Program-made: the position numbers and the translations under genes
The notes under the pieces: model-generated
What the model saw: only the letters and a program-made list of their open reading frames with translations
The model's database searches: none
What the model was told of the DNA's origin: nothing
Shown here: piece by piece, positions 33,296 through 41,551 of the stretch
Layout: each line of letters starts with the position of its first letter
Position numbering within the stretch: the stretch's first letter is position 1
NCBI RefSeq assembly: GCF_051860475.1
Contig: NZ_JBHYDW010000018.1
Location: 1 to 46,608 of the forward strand
Reading direction: 5' to 3'
DNA from: Elioraea sp051860475
GTDB lineage: Bacteria; Pseudomonadota; Alphaproteobacteria; Acetobacterales; Acetobacteraceae
Length of the DNA: 46,608 nt

Positions 33296-34693
33296 TCAGA
33301 ACGGCTGGCGGATGTCGGTGATCCGCCCCGTCACGGCCGCTGCCGCCGCCATCGCCGGGCTCGCGAGATGCGTCCGCGCCCCCTTGCCCTGCCGGCCGAT
33401 GAAGTTCCGGTTCGAGGTCGAGACGCAGCGCGCGCCCGCGGGCACCGCCTCCCCATTCGCGGCGACGCAGAGCGAGCAGCCCGGCTCGCGCCAGTCGAAC
33501 CCGGCCTCGCGGAAGACGCGATCGAGCCCCTCCGCCTCGGCCGCGCGCTTCACGCGCACGCTGCCAGGCACGACCCAGGCGGCCACCCCCTCGGCGACGC
33601 GGCGGCCGCGCACGATCGCCGCCGCCTCGCGCAGATCCGACAGCCGCGCATTGGTGCAGGAGCCGATGAACACCCAGTCCACCGCCGTGCCGGCGAGCGG
33701 GCGGCCGGGCTCGAGCCCCTGATACGCGAGCGCCTCCGCCCACGCCGTGCGCCGCGCCTCGTCGGGCGCGGCCTCCGGCGAGGGGATCGGCGCATCGACC
33801 GCGATCACGTGCTCCGGGCTCGTGCCCCACGTCACCTGCGGCGCGATCGCGCCGGCATCGATCGCATGGTCGGCGTCGAAGCGCGCGCCGTCGTCGCTAT
33901 AGAGGGCGCGCCACGCGGCCAGCGCCGCCTCCCACGCCGTCCCGCTGGGCGCGAAGTCGCGGCCGGCGATCCAGTCGAACACCGTGTCGTCGGGGGCGAT
34001 GAAGCCCATCCGCGCGCCCATCTCGATCGAGAGATTGCAGAGCGTCAGGCGCTGCTCGACCGCGAGCGCGCGCACCGCGCTGCCGGCCCATTCGATCGCG
34101 TGGCCGGCGCCCGCGCCGGTGCCGAACCAGCCGATCGCGTGCAGCACCGCGTCCTTCGCGGTCGTGCCGCGCGGGAACGCGCCCTCGAACCGGACACGCA
34201 TCGATTTCGGCTTCGCGAGCCTCAGCGTCTGCGTGGCGAGCGCGTGGGTGAGCTCCGAACTGCCGACGCCGAAGGCGAGCGCGCCGAGCCCGCCATTGGT
34301 GCAGGTGTGGCTGTCGCCGCAGACCACCGTCAGCCCCGGCAGCACGATGCCGAGTTCCGGCCCCATCACGTGCACGATGCCCTGGCCGTCCTGGCCGAGA
34401 TCGAACAGCCGGATGCCGTGACGCGCCGAGCCCTCGCGCAGCATCGCGACACCCGCGCCACCTCGCGGGAAGGTCTCCGCCGTGCGGCCCGGCGCGGTCG
34501 CCACCGCGTGGTCGGGGGTGGCGAAGGCCAGCTCCGGATAGGGAATCGCATGGCCCTTGTCCGCGACCTCGCCGAGCGCACGCGCGCCCGAGAGATCGTG
34601 CAGCAGGATGCGGTCGATGTGGATCAGGTCCTGGCCACCGCCGGCGGAGGCGATGCGGTGAGCGTCCCAGAGCTTGTCGAACAGGGTGGGCAT
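33296..34693 (-). CDS. leuC: 3-isopropylmalate dehydratase large subunit
   Basis: The 465-residue aconitase-family subunit has the 4Fe-4S cysteines in GDSHTCTNGG, FIGSCTNARLSDLR and PGCSLCVAANGE. ATG 34693 (PTLFDKLWDAHRI) is chosen because this is the conserved LeuC start; the in-frame extension upstream is unconserved GC-rich leader. A palindrome (34697-34711) covers the ribosome-binding region, leaving a weak Shine-Dalgarno. Kup lies 76 bp upstream on the same strand. Confidence 0.97.
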   Translation of the reverse strand: MPTLFDKLWDAHRIASAGGGQDLIHIDRILLHDLSGARALGEVADKGHAIPYPELAFATPDHAVATAPGRTAETFPRGGAGVAMLREGSARHGIRLFDLGQDGQGIVHVMGPELGIVLPGLTVVCGDSHTCTNGGLGALAFGVGSSELTHALATQTLRLAKPKSMRVRFEGAFPRGTTAKDAVLHAIGWFGTGAGAGHAIEWAGSAVRALAVEQRLTLCNLSIEMGARMGFIAPDDTVFDWIAGRDFAPSGTAWEAALAAWRALYSDDGARFDADHAIDAGAIAPQVTWGTSPEHVIAVDAPIPSPEAAPDEARRTAWAEALAYQGLEPGRPLAGTAVDWVFIGSCTNARLSDLREAAAIVRGRRVAEGVAAWVVPGSVRVKRAAEAEGLDRVFREAGFDWREPGCSLCVAANGEAVPAGARCVSTSNRNFIGRQGKGARTHLASPAMAAAAAVTGRITDIRQPF

Positions 34694-34696
34694 CCA

Positions 34697-34734
34697 CAGG
34701 ATGTAATCCTGCGGGTGAAGGGCCGGAAGGCCCT
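34697..34734 (-). repeat. palindromes in the leuC leader
   Basis: CAGGAT-GTA-ATCCTG (34697-34711) sits 3 bp upstream of the leuC ATG over its ribosome site. AGGGCC-GGAA-GGCCCT (34719-34734) is a second hairpin just upstream, possibly ending the kup transcript. Translational control of leuC or a protein operator are both possible; no leader peptide rich in Leu codons was found. Confidence 0.5.
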
Positions 34735-34769
34735 CCCCCCGCACCCCCCTCCCGGGACCGGCGCCACGG

Positions 34770-36680
34770 CTAGATCGCCACCCGGACTCCGAGCTCCACG
34801 ACGCGGTCCGAGGGGATGCGGAAGAACTCCGTCGCCGGAACCGCGTTGCGCGCCATCACCAGGAACAGCCAGTGACGCCACAGCGGCATCTTCGGCACCT
34901 GCGCCGGCACCACCACCTCGCGGCCGAGGAAGAAGCTGATCTGCATCGGATCCGCATCGACACCGTGGCTCTTCAGCTCGGTCAGCGCGCGCGGGATGTT
35001 GGGGCTCTCCATGAAGCCGTAGTGCAGGATCACCCGGTGGATGCCCGGCGCCAGCTGCTCGACGAGGACGCGGCGCTCGGGCGGCACCACCGGGATGTCG
35101 TCGGTCAGCACGGTGATGAACAGCACCCGCTCGTGCAGCACCTTGTTGTGCTTGAGATTGTGCAACAGCGCGTTCGGCACGTAGTCCGGATTGCCGGTCA
35201 TGAACGCGGCCGTGCCCGGCACGCGGATCGTCCGGCTCTGCGGCAGGCGCGCGAGGAACGAGGCGAGCGGCAGGCTGTCGGTGCGCCAGCGCTCGAAGAT
35301 GAGATCGCGCCCGCGCTTCCAGCTCGTCATCAGCGCGAACAGCGCGAGCCCAAGCAGCAGCGTGAACCACGCCCCGTCAGGGACCTTCAGCGCCGCCGAG
35401 CCCAGGAAGGCGAGATCGATCACCAGGAACGACCCGAACGCAAACCCCGTGAGCGCCCAGCTCCAGCCCCACACCCGCCGCGCCACCAGGAACCCGAGCA
35501 CGGAGGTGCAGGCAAAGGTGCCGGTCGCCGCAAGCCCATAGGCACCGGCAAGCCCATCGGCGCTGCGGAACGCCAGCACCAGCAGGATCACCGCGATGAA
35601 CAGCCCGGCATTCACCTGCGGCAGGTAGATCTGCCCCCGCTCCTCGCCCGAGGTGTGGCGCACCGTCAGACGCGGGCAGAAGCCGAGCTGCATGGTCTGG
35701 CGCGCCAGCGAATAGGCGCCGGTGATCACGGCCTGGCTCGCGATGATCGTCGCCACGGGGGCGATCGCCACCAGCGGCAGGCGGAACCACTCGGGTGCCA
35801 GCCGATAGAACGGGTTCGCAATCGCCGAGGGGTCGGCCAGCAGCAGCGCGCCCTGGCCCAGATAGTTGAGCGTGAGCGAGGGCAGCACGAGGAAGAGCCA
35901 GGCCCGGCGGATGGGCCGGCGGCCGAAATGGCCGAGATCGGCGAACAGCGCCTCCGCGCCGATCACGGCCAGCACGACCGCGCCCAGCACCAGGAACGCC
36001 TCGAAGCCGTGGCGGACGAAGAACATCACCGCATGGTGCGGGCTGACCGCCTCGATCACCGACGGCTGTGCCGCGATCGCGAGCCCGCCCAGAACCGCGA
36101 TGACGATGAACCACACGGTCATCAGCGGCCCGAACATCGTGCCGACGCTGCCCGTGCCGCGCTGCTGCACCGCGAACAGCCCGACCAGCACGACGATCGA
36201 GAGCGGCACGACGAAGCGCTGGAAGGCCGGGTCCGCCACCTCCAGCCCCTCGAAGGCCGACAGCACCGAGATTGCCGGAGTGATGGTGCACTCGCCGAAG
36301 AACAGGCCGGCTCCGGCGATGCCCGTGAGCGTCGCCCAGCGTTTGATCCTCCCCTCCGGCAGGCTGCGTGTTGCGAGCGCCATCAGGGCCAGAATGCCGC
36401 CTTCACCGCGGTTGTCCGCCCGCATCACCACCGTGACATACTTCACGGTCACCACCAGGATCAGCGACCAGACGACGAGGCTGAGCACGCCGAGCACGTC
36501 CTCAGGGGCCACCACCGTGCCGCGAGCCGGCGTCAGGGCGGCCCGGATGGCATAGAGGGGGCTGGTGCCGATGTCGCCGTAGACGACGCCGAGCACCGCG
36601 AGCAGCGTCGTCGCGGCGGGGCCGCGCGACGATTGTGGAGTCCGGGAGTTGGGGGCCTGGCCCCCCTCGGGGGTGGTCAC
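34770..36680 (-). CDS. kup: potassium uptake protein Kup
   Basis: The 636-residue KUP/HAK-family potassium:proton symporter has the family signature GVVYGDIGTSPLYA at about 31-44. About twelve membrane helices run to residue 460 (GLFFGECTITPAISVLSA, GAEALFADLGHFG among conserved segments), followed by a soluble C-terminal domain. GTG 36680 is the only good start before the signature. TATAGG at 36694-36689 (minus) would place transcription start within 2-3 bases of it, so the mRNA may be nearly leaderless. The first codons lie in a GC-rich palindrome (GGGGGCC-A-GGCCCCC). Confidence 0.94.
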   Translation of the reverse strand: MTTPEGGQAPNSRTPQSSRGPAATTLLAVLGVVYGDIGTSPLYAIRAALTPARGTVVAPEDVLGVLSLVVWSLILVVTVKYVTVVMRADNRGEGGILALMALATRSLPEGRIKRWATLTGIAGAGLFFGECTITPAISVLSAFEGLEVADPAFQRFVVPLSIVVLVGLFAVQQRGTGSVGTMFGPLMTVWFIVIAVLGGLAIAAQPSVIEAVSPHHAVMFFVRHGFEAFLVLGAVVLAVIGAEALFADLGHFGRRPIRRAWLFLVLPSLTLNYLGQGALLLADPSAIANPFYRLAPEWFRLPLVAIAPVATIIASQAVITGAYSLARQTMQLGFCPRLTVRHTSGEERGQIYLPQVNAGLFIAVILLVLAFRSADGLAGAYGLAATGTFACTSVLGFLVARRVWGWSWALTGFAFGSFLVIDLAFLGSAALKVPDGAWFTLLLGLALFALMTSWKRGRDLIFERWRTDSLPLASFLARLPQSRTIRVPGTAAFMTGNPDYVPNALLHNLKHNKVLHERVLFITVLTDDIPVVPPERRVLVEQLAPGIHRVILHYGFMESPNIPRALTELKSHGVDADPMQISFFLGREVVVPAQVPKMPLWRHWLFLVMARNAVPATEFFRIPSDRVVELGVRVAI

Positions 36681-36844
36681 GGGCTTGGCCTATACACCCG
36701 GGGGCCGGGGGGTCGGGAAGCCCATTCCCGAGATTCTGGCCTGCGCTGCATGCGGCCGTTGCGCGTGCGGCCGGCCGGTGCCCATCCCGCCGGGTGGGTG
36801 CTACAAGCGGGTCGACGGACAGGCCAAGGGGAAGACGGGGACCG

Positions 36845-37573
36845 ATGAGCCTCGGGTTGCGCGATGCGCGCCGCGCCGACCGACGCCGCAGGCGCGCGCG
36901 GATGTTCACCTTTCTCGCGATCCTGGGCGGGCTCGTGCTGCTGGGCGCGCTCGCCTACGAATCCGGCAGCCGGCTCGCGCAGATCGAGACCGACGGGCTG
37001 CGCAGCGAGATCGAGCAGCAGCGGCGCATGATCGCGGCCCTGCAGCAGCAGCTCGCGCAGACCGAGGCGCTGCGCCAGCAGGCGGAGAGCCGAGTGCGCG
37101 AGTGGGAGGCGCGCTACGCCCGCGATGTGCCGACCGGGACCGCGCGCGAGCTGTTCATGCAGGTCCAGGAGCGTTTGGGCGAGGGTCTGGCGGCGGACCG
37201 CCTCGCGCTCGTGCTGCGCAATGCGACGGACGGGACCAAGTGCGATCCCGGCCAGGAGACGCGCCGGTTCCTGTTGCCCACGCCGATCTCCCGCGGCGGG
37301 CAGACTTCGGTGTCGTTTGCGGGTGCGATCGTGGTGACGGGCGAGGGCCAGTCGGCGCGTGCCCCGGACGGTGCGCCGCATGCCTGGTACGACCCTGCGG
37401 CGCCGGTGACGATCGTCGCGATCCAGCCCGGCGGCGGTCGCACCGAAACCACGGGGCAGTTGCCGCTGACCTTCTCGGTCGTGCGCGGCGCCAACGAGCA
37501 TCGGTTCCTGGTGACGGAGGCCGATCTGCGCGGCTTCGTCAGTGTGACCGCGGAGCGCTGCGACTACCCATAG
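36845..37573 (+). CDS. hypothetical membrane protein with coiled coil
   Basis: The 242-residue protein has an Arg-rich cytoplasmic start (RRADRRRRRAR) and one membrane segment at about 20-38 (FTFLAILGGLVLLGALAY). A probable coiled coil at 45-95 (RSEIEQQRRMIAALQQQLAQ) and a beta-rich periplasmic domain to the end (VTIVAIQPGGG, LPLTFSVVRGANEHRF) follow. No family is recognised. ATG 36845 has GGGGA a few bases upstream. It is divergent from kup with about 165 bp between. Confidence 0.75.
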   Translation: MSLGLRDARRADRRRRRARMFTFLAILGGLVLLGALAYESGSRLAQIETDGLRSEIEQQRRMIAALQQQLAQTEALRQQAESRVREWEARYARDVPTGTARELFMQVQERLGEGLAADRLALVLRNATDGTKCDPGQETRRFLLPTPISRGGQTSVSFAGAIVVTGEGQSARAPDGAPHAWYDPAAPVTIVAIQPGGGRTETTGQLPLTFSVVRGANEHRFLVTEADLRGFVSVTAERCDYP

Positions 37574-37589
37574 AATCGCGACGGTGGGT

Positions 37590-37625
37590 TTAAAGAAGGG
37601 ATAGGGCGTTGGGGGAAAGAGCCAT
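37590..37625 (-). other. strong ribosome site followed by an 11-codon ORF
   Basis: The minus strand has AAAGGAGGA (37637-37629), the best Shine-Dalgarno match noticed here, then ATG at 37625 and the peptide MALSPNALSLL before TAA at 37592-37590. It may be a leader peptide or the stranded 5' end of a lost gene. The rest of 37574-37823 shows no gene. Confidence 0.35.
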
Positions 37626-37823
37626 TGGTCCTCCTTTGTCGAACACGACTGTAAGATTGAAGCCAAGCGCGCGAGGATCGAGGCTGAGGGGTGGCATCGT
37701 CCCACCGCTGCAGCGATGGGTAACGGGAAACGCGATTGTCCGGGCGTTCGCAGCCGATCCAAGCTCGGGCTTGCGAGGCGATACGGCCCCTGTCAGCCAC
37801 ACGGCGCTTGTGCGTTCGGTGCG

Positions 37824-38717
37824 TCACCTTCTGTAGCGCAGCGCCTCGACGAGTACCGCGAGTGTCGGCGACGACTGGCGGCGGCTGGGGTAGTAGAGGT
37901 GGTAGCCCGGAAACGGCGGGCACCAGTCGGGAAGTACGCGCCGGAGGCGGCCGCCCGCGATATGGGGCGCGGCCGCTTCCTCCAGGACAAAGGCCACCCC
38001 GAAGCCCTCGACGGCAGCGGTCAAGATCTGCGCCGCCGCATTGAACGTAAGCTGGCCATCGACGCGCACATTGAGCGCGCGACCGTCCTTCTCGAACCGC
38101 CATGCATAAAGCCCGCCATAGGTGGGCAGGCGCAGGTTGATGCAGTCGTGCTCGACCAAGTCCTGCGGTCGCTTCGGCGGCTTGTGCCTGGCGAAGTAGA
38201 TAGGCGAGGCCACACAGGCCATGCGCAGGTCCGGCCCAAGCCTGACGGCGATCATGTCCTTGGCGACCTGCTCTCCCAATCGGATGCCCGCGTCGAAGCG
38301 CTCGGCCACGATGTCGGTGAAGCCGTTGTCGAGCACCACCTCGATCTTGATGTCGGGGTAGTCCGGAAGGAAGCGGGCGAGCTTGGGCCACAGGATGGCG
38401 TCGGCGGCATGGACCGATGCTGTGATCCGAAGCGTGCCGGCGGGCTTGGCCCGGAACTCGTTGAGCGCGGCCATCTCCGCCTCGATCGCCTCGAAGTAGG
38501 GACCGACCGTCGAGAGCAACCGCTCGCCCGCCTCGGTGGGCGCCACGCTGCGCGTGGTGCGCGCGAGCAGCTTCAGGCCCAGCCGCTCTTCGAGCTTGCG
38601 CACGGTGTGGCTGACCGAGGACTGCGATATGCCGAGCTTGGCGGCCGCGCGCGTGAAGTTGCGCTCGCGCGCCACAGCCAGAATGGCGACCAGGTTACTC
38701 ACCGCGTCGCGGGCCAT
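37824..38717 (-). CDS. LysR-family transcriptional regulator
   Basis: The 297-residue regulator has an N-terminal HTH (FTRAAAKLGISQSSVSHTVRKLE, about 21-43) and a LysR substrate-binding domain (about 90-290). It resembles the group with LRITASVHAADAILWPKL and DIVAERFDAGIRLGE. It is divergent from the aldo/keto reductase and flavodoxin genes and probably controls them from the shared 140-bp intergenic region. ATG 38717 has no strong Shine-Dalgarno but is preceded by tandem ATCGAT motifs. Confidence 0.94.
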   Translation of the reverse strand: MARDAVSNLVAILAVARERNFTRAAAKLGISQSSVSHTVRKLEERLGLKLLARTTRSVAPTEAGERLLSTVGPYFEAIEAEMAALNEFRAKPAGTLRITASVHAADAILWPKLARFLPDYPDIKIEVVLDNGFTDIVAERFDAGIRLGEQVAKDMIAVRLGPDLRMACVASPIYFARHKPPKRPQDLVEHDCINLRLPTYGGLYAWRFEKDGRALNVRVDGQLTFNAAAQILTAAVEGFGVAFVLEEAAAPHIAGGRLRRVLPDWCPPFPGYHLYYPSRRQSSPTLAVLVEALRYRR

Positions 38718-38719
38718 TC

Positions 38720-38770
38720 ATCGATCCATCGATAGGTCCATGCAGCTTTCAGCAGCTAATCGCATGCTGA
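38720..38770. promoter_or_regulatory. candidate LysR operator region
   Basis: TCAGCA-N10-TGCTGA (38749-38754 and 38765-38770) is a 22-bp dyad in the divergent promoter, fitting LysR-type recognition sites. ATCGAT-CC-ATCGAT (38720-38733) lies closer to the LysR start. Which one is the regulator site is not known. Confidence 0.45.
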
Positions 38771-38857
38771 TGGCAGAGCTAGCTTGCGGTCAACAGCCAT
38801 CACGCGGGTTGCGGCGAACCCGACCTCCCTGATCCCGACCAGCAAAGGACGACGGAC

Positions 38858-40015
38858 ATGGCAAGCACACGCGGATCAAACACCGACCGACGGGGTTTCC
38901 TCGGTGCCGCGGGCAGCCTCGCTGCGGCGTCCCTGCTCGCCGGCATGACGAATGAGGCGTTCGCACAGCAGGCAGGCACCGGCGCGGCCGCTGCGGCGAC
39001 CATGAACGGACGGCGCAGGCTCGGCACGATGGAGGTCTCCAGCCTCGGCCTCGGCGTGCAGAATATGGCCCGCACCTACCAGACCACGATCCCGAGCCGC
39101 CCCGAGATGATCAACATCATCCGGACAGCCTTCGAGCGCGGCGTCACCTTCTTCGACACCGCCGAGGCCTACGGTCCGCATGAGTGCGAGCGGATTCTCG
39201 GTGAAGCGATCACACCGTTCCGCGACAAGGTCGTGATCACGTCCAAGTTCGGCTGGAACATCGACCTGGAGACAGGCGAGCGTCGCCCTGGGCTCGTCAG
39301 CCAGCCGGCTCGCATCAAGCAGGCCGTGGAGGGAATGCTGAAGCGTCTGCGCACCGACCGCATCGACCTGCTCTATCAGCACCGCGTCGACCCCCAGGTG
39401 CCGATCGAGGACGTCGCCGGCGCCATCAAGGATCTCAAGACCGAGGGTAAGGTGTTGCACTGGGGCCTGAGCGAAATGGGCCTGGATACGCTGCGCCGCG
39501 CCCATGCGGAATTGCCCGTCACGGCCGTGCAGAACGAATACTCGATGCTGTGGCGTGGGCCGGAAGCCGAGGTGATCCCACTTTGTGAGGAGCTGGGCAT
39601 CGGCTTCGTGCCGTGGAGCCCGCTGGGCGTAGGGTTCCTGACCGGCGCCATCGATGCGCGGACGCGCTTCGCGGAAGGCGACATCCGCAGGATCGAGGGG
39701 CGCTTCTCGCCTGAGAACCTGCCCAACAACCTGGCCCTGGTCGGACTGGTAAAGAGCTGGGCCGAACGCAAGCAGGCCACGCCCGCCCAGATCGCGCTGG
39801 CATGGCTGATGGCTCAGAAGCCGTGGATCGTGCCCATCCCCGGCACCACGCAGATGGCGCACATGCTCGACAATATTGGCGCGGCCAACATCATGTTCGC
39901 ATCTGCCGAGGTCGACGAACTCAACGCCGCCGTGTCGGCCATCGAGATCCGCGGCGCGAGATTGCCGGACGCGGTGCTGGTGTTTTCGGGCGTCGAAGCG
40001 CCGCCAAGGAGATGA
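38858..40015 (+). CDS. Tat-exported aldo/keto reductase
   Basis: The 385-residue AKR has a twin-arginine signal at the N-terminus (DRRGFLGAAG, hydrophobic to about 30, AFAQQ near the cleavage site). It is then a complete (beta/alpha)8 reductase: catalytic Asp and Tyr in FFDTAEAYG, Lys in VITSKFG, His in LYQHRVDP, and the NADPH-binding end PIPGTTQMAHMLDN. Most AKRs are cytoplasmic, so the Tat signal is unusual and implies export of a folded, cofactor-loaded enzyme. ATG 38858 follows AAAGGACG. It is likely regulated by the divergent LysR. Confidence 0.92.
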   Translation: MASTRGSNTDRRGFLGAAGSLAAASLLAGMTNEAFAQQAGTGAAAAATMNGRRRLGTMEVSSLGLGVQNMARTYQTTIPSRPEMINIIRTAFERGVTFFDTAEAYGPHECERILGEAITPFRDKVVITSKFGWNIDLETGERRPGLVSQPARIKQAVEGMLKRLRTDRIDLLYQHRVDPQVPIEDVAGAIKDLKTEGKVLHWGLSEMGLDTLRRAHAELPVTAVQNEYSMLWRGPEAEVIPLCEELGIGFVPWSPLGVGFLTGAIDARTRFAEGDIRRIEGRFSPENLPNNLALVGLVKSWAERKQATPAQIALAWLMAQKPWIVPIPGTTQMAHMLDNIGAANIMFASAEVDELNAAVSAIEIRGARLPDAVLVFSGVEAPPRR

Positions 40016-40030
40016 TCCCGTCGACGCCGC

Positions 40031-40050
40031 ACGGCACGGCACGGCACGAC
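40031..40050. repeat. short tandem repeat ACGGC
   Basis: Three exact copies of ACGGC followed by ACGAC lie between the reductase and flavodoxin genes. The low-complexity tract is probably non-functional. Confidence 0.7.
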
Positions 40051-40225
40051 ACGCATCAAGGCGCTTAACCCGTGGCCCGGCCGCCGCAGGCCGGACGCAG
40101 GCGACGAGCCTGACGTCAGCCTACGCCGGCCCGCCGCACCCGCCGGCCTGCCCGAACAAGGCGTGGACCGAATCCATGACCGCGGACGGAAGCGCGAGCA
40201 TGCACCACGACGCGAGGACAAGCTC

Positions 40226-40825
40226 ATGGACGACACTCCGACCATCACCCGGCGCGCCGGCCTAGAGGGTGTGCTGATGCTCGGCATGATCGCGAACGCT
40301 GCCGCCGTCGCGGGTCCCGCGAACGCGCAGCAGGCCGGCAGGACGAGCGACGTGCTCGTCGCGTACCTCACGCGCACCGGCAACACGCGCGTCATCGCAC
40401 GCCAGATCAGCCGGGCCCTGGACGCCGACCTGTTCGAGATTCGCACCGCCGAGGCCTATCCGGAGGACTACGACGAGATGGTCGCCCAGGCCGAGCGAGA
40501 GCGCCAGTCGGGCTTCGAGCCCGAACTCGCGGCCCTGGCGCCGAACATCGTCGCCTATCGGACGGTGTTCCTGGGCTTCCCGATCTGGGGAATGACGGCG
40601 CCTTCGGTGATCAGGTCGTTCCTGTCGCGGCACGAACTATCGGCCAAAACGCTTGTCCCGTTCATCACCCATGGCGGGTATGGGCTGGGCAGCAGCCTGA
40701 GCGTGGTGGCCGAGCGCGCGCCACGGGCCAACCTTGTCGAACCCTTCTCCATGGAGGCGGATCAGGAGCGGCGCACCCGCGACCAGGTGAGGGAGTGGCT
40801 CGGCAGTGTCCGAATCCGCAGATAG
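40226..40825 (+). CDS. flavodoxin with Tat-like signal
   Basis: The 199-residue flavodoxin_4-type protein has an N-terminal TITRRAGLEGVLMLG and a hydrophobic stretch ending AVAGPANAQQ, a likely twin-arginine signal. The FMN phosphate loop is YLTRTGNTRVIA (about 46-57), followed by YPEDYDEMV, LGFPIWGMTAPSV and FITHGGYGLGSS, all typical. ATG 40226 is chosen because it begins the signal and follows GAGGACAAG; upstream codons are unconserved. It is paired with the exported reductase, suggesting a periplasmic redox couple. Confidence 0.87.
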   Translation: MDDTPTITRRAGLEGVLMLGMIANAAAVAGPANAQQAGRTSDVLVAYLTRTGNTRVIARQISRALDADLFEIRTAEAYPEDYDEMVAQAERERQSGFEPELAALAPNIVAYRTVFLGFPIWGMTAPSVIRSFLSRHELSAKTLVPFITHGGYGLGSSLSVVAERAPRANLVEPFSMEADQERRTRDQVREWLGSVRIRR

Positions 40826-40939
40826 GCAACTCAATCGCGTCCGTCAGGATCAGGAGAAAGGGGCGACTGCTTTCAGGCGGTCCTGAGCGATGGCGCAATG
40901 ACGTCGATGGGCGCGTATCGGAAGGACCCGTGATCGGCG

Positions 40940-41120
40940 GCGACGTCGCAGAATGTCGTGCCAAGATCGCCGCCTGGGTCGCTGACTACAACCGCCAGCG
41001 CCCGCATTCGGCGCTGGGCTACGTCACGCCCGCAGCCTAGCCGCTACTCTCACCGCGCCGCACGGCGCCCAACCCGCCAAGACTCTGACCGCCACTGGAT
41101 GAAGAGCCGGTGGCAGGTCA
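40940..41120 (+). mobile_element. IS3-family element remnant, 3' end with frameshift
   Basis: The last part of an IS3 orfB (DDE integrase core end) is visible: AKIAAWVADYNRQRPHSALG followed by YVTPAA. A one-base deletion (TAC reduced to TA) creates TAG at 41038-41040; restoring it lets the frame continue AATLTAPHGAQPAKTLTATG to TGA at 41100-41102. The segment GGATGAAGAGCCGGTGGCAGGTCA ending near 41120 looks like the usual IS right end. The left part and catalytic residues are gone, so the element is dead. Confidence 0.8.
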
Positions 41121-41486
41121 GTCCAGCCTGGAACTGTCGCGCCTTGGGCGGCGGCCCATCGCGCGCCTGCTGAGCACGCAGGCCGCGCTCGATCCCGAGG
41201 TGCAGGCGGCGGCCTGGACATGCGGGCGCGGCCGGCTGTTCGCAGCGGAGGGCGCGCGCCTGGGGCTGCGCGCGCCGAGGGCGCGCATGTCGGGCCGGCC
41301 ATCATGATGGGACCGGTTCCGACCAACCATCGCACTCTCGTTGCGCGTTCCCGGCCTTCACTTCGGGTTCGTACCGAGCGACGGGTCGGGCGGAATGAGG
41401 AAGGGGGCGGCGACGGGGGCGGTGATGGATGCTGTGCGGCGCTGGCTTGCCGAAACGCCGCTGGCGCCGGACAGCCAGTCCGGTCC
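41121..41486. other. intergenic stretch, no gene supported
   Basis: This stretch is GC-rich. A 65-codon open frame (41110-41307) starts inside the IS end and has no ribosome site or recognisable motif. It is probably residual sequence from around the insertion or decayed coding sequence. Nothing else was recognised. Confidence 0.4.
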
Positions 41487-41544
41487 GGGGCCTTCGGCCC
41501 CAAGGAAACCCGCGGGGGACAAGGGCCATTGGCCCTTGTCTCCC
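41487..41544 (-). terminator. double hairpin downstream of rpsA
   Basis: GACAAGGGCC-ATT-GGCCCTTGTC (41518-41540), extended by further G-C pairs to 41514/41544, starts 8 bp after the rpsA stop. GGGGCC-TTC-GGCCCC (41487-41501) follows. There is no U-tract, but placement and stability suggest transcript-end or 3'-protecting structures. Confidence 0.55.
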
Positions 41545-41551
41545 GATGGTG

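Noticed and set aside
41110..41307. 65-codon plus-strand ORF after the IS remnant
   Set aside because: It starts inside the IS end, lacks a ribosome site and any motif, and has composition typical of chance frames here.
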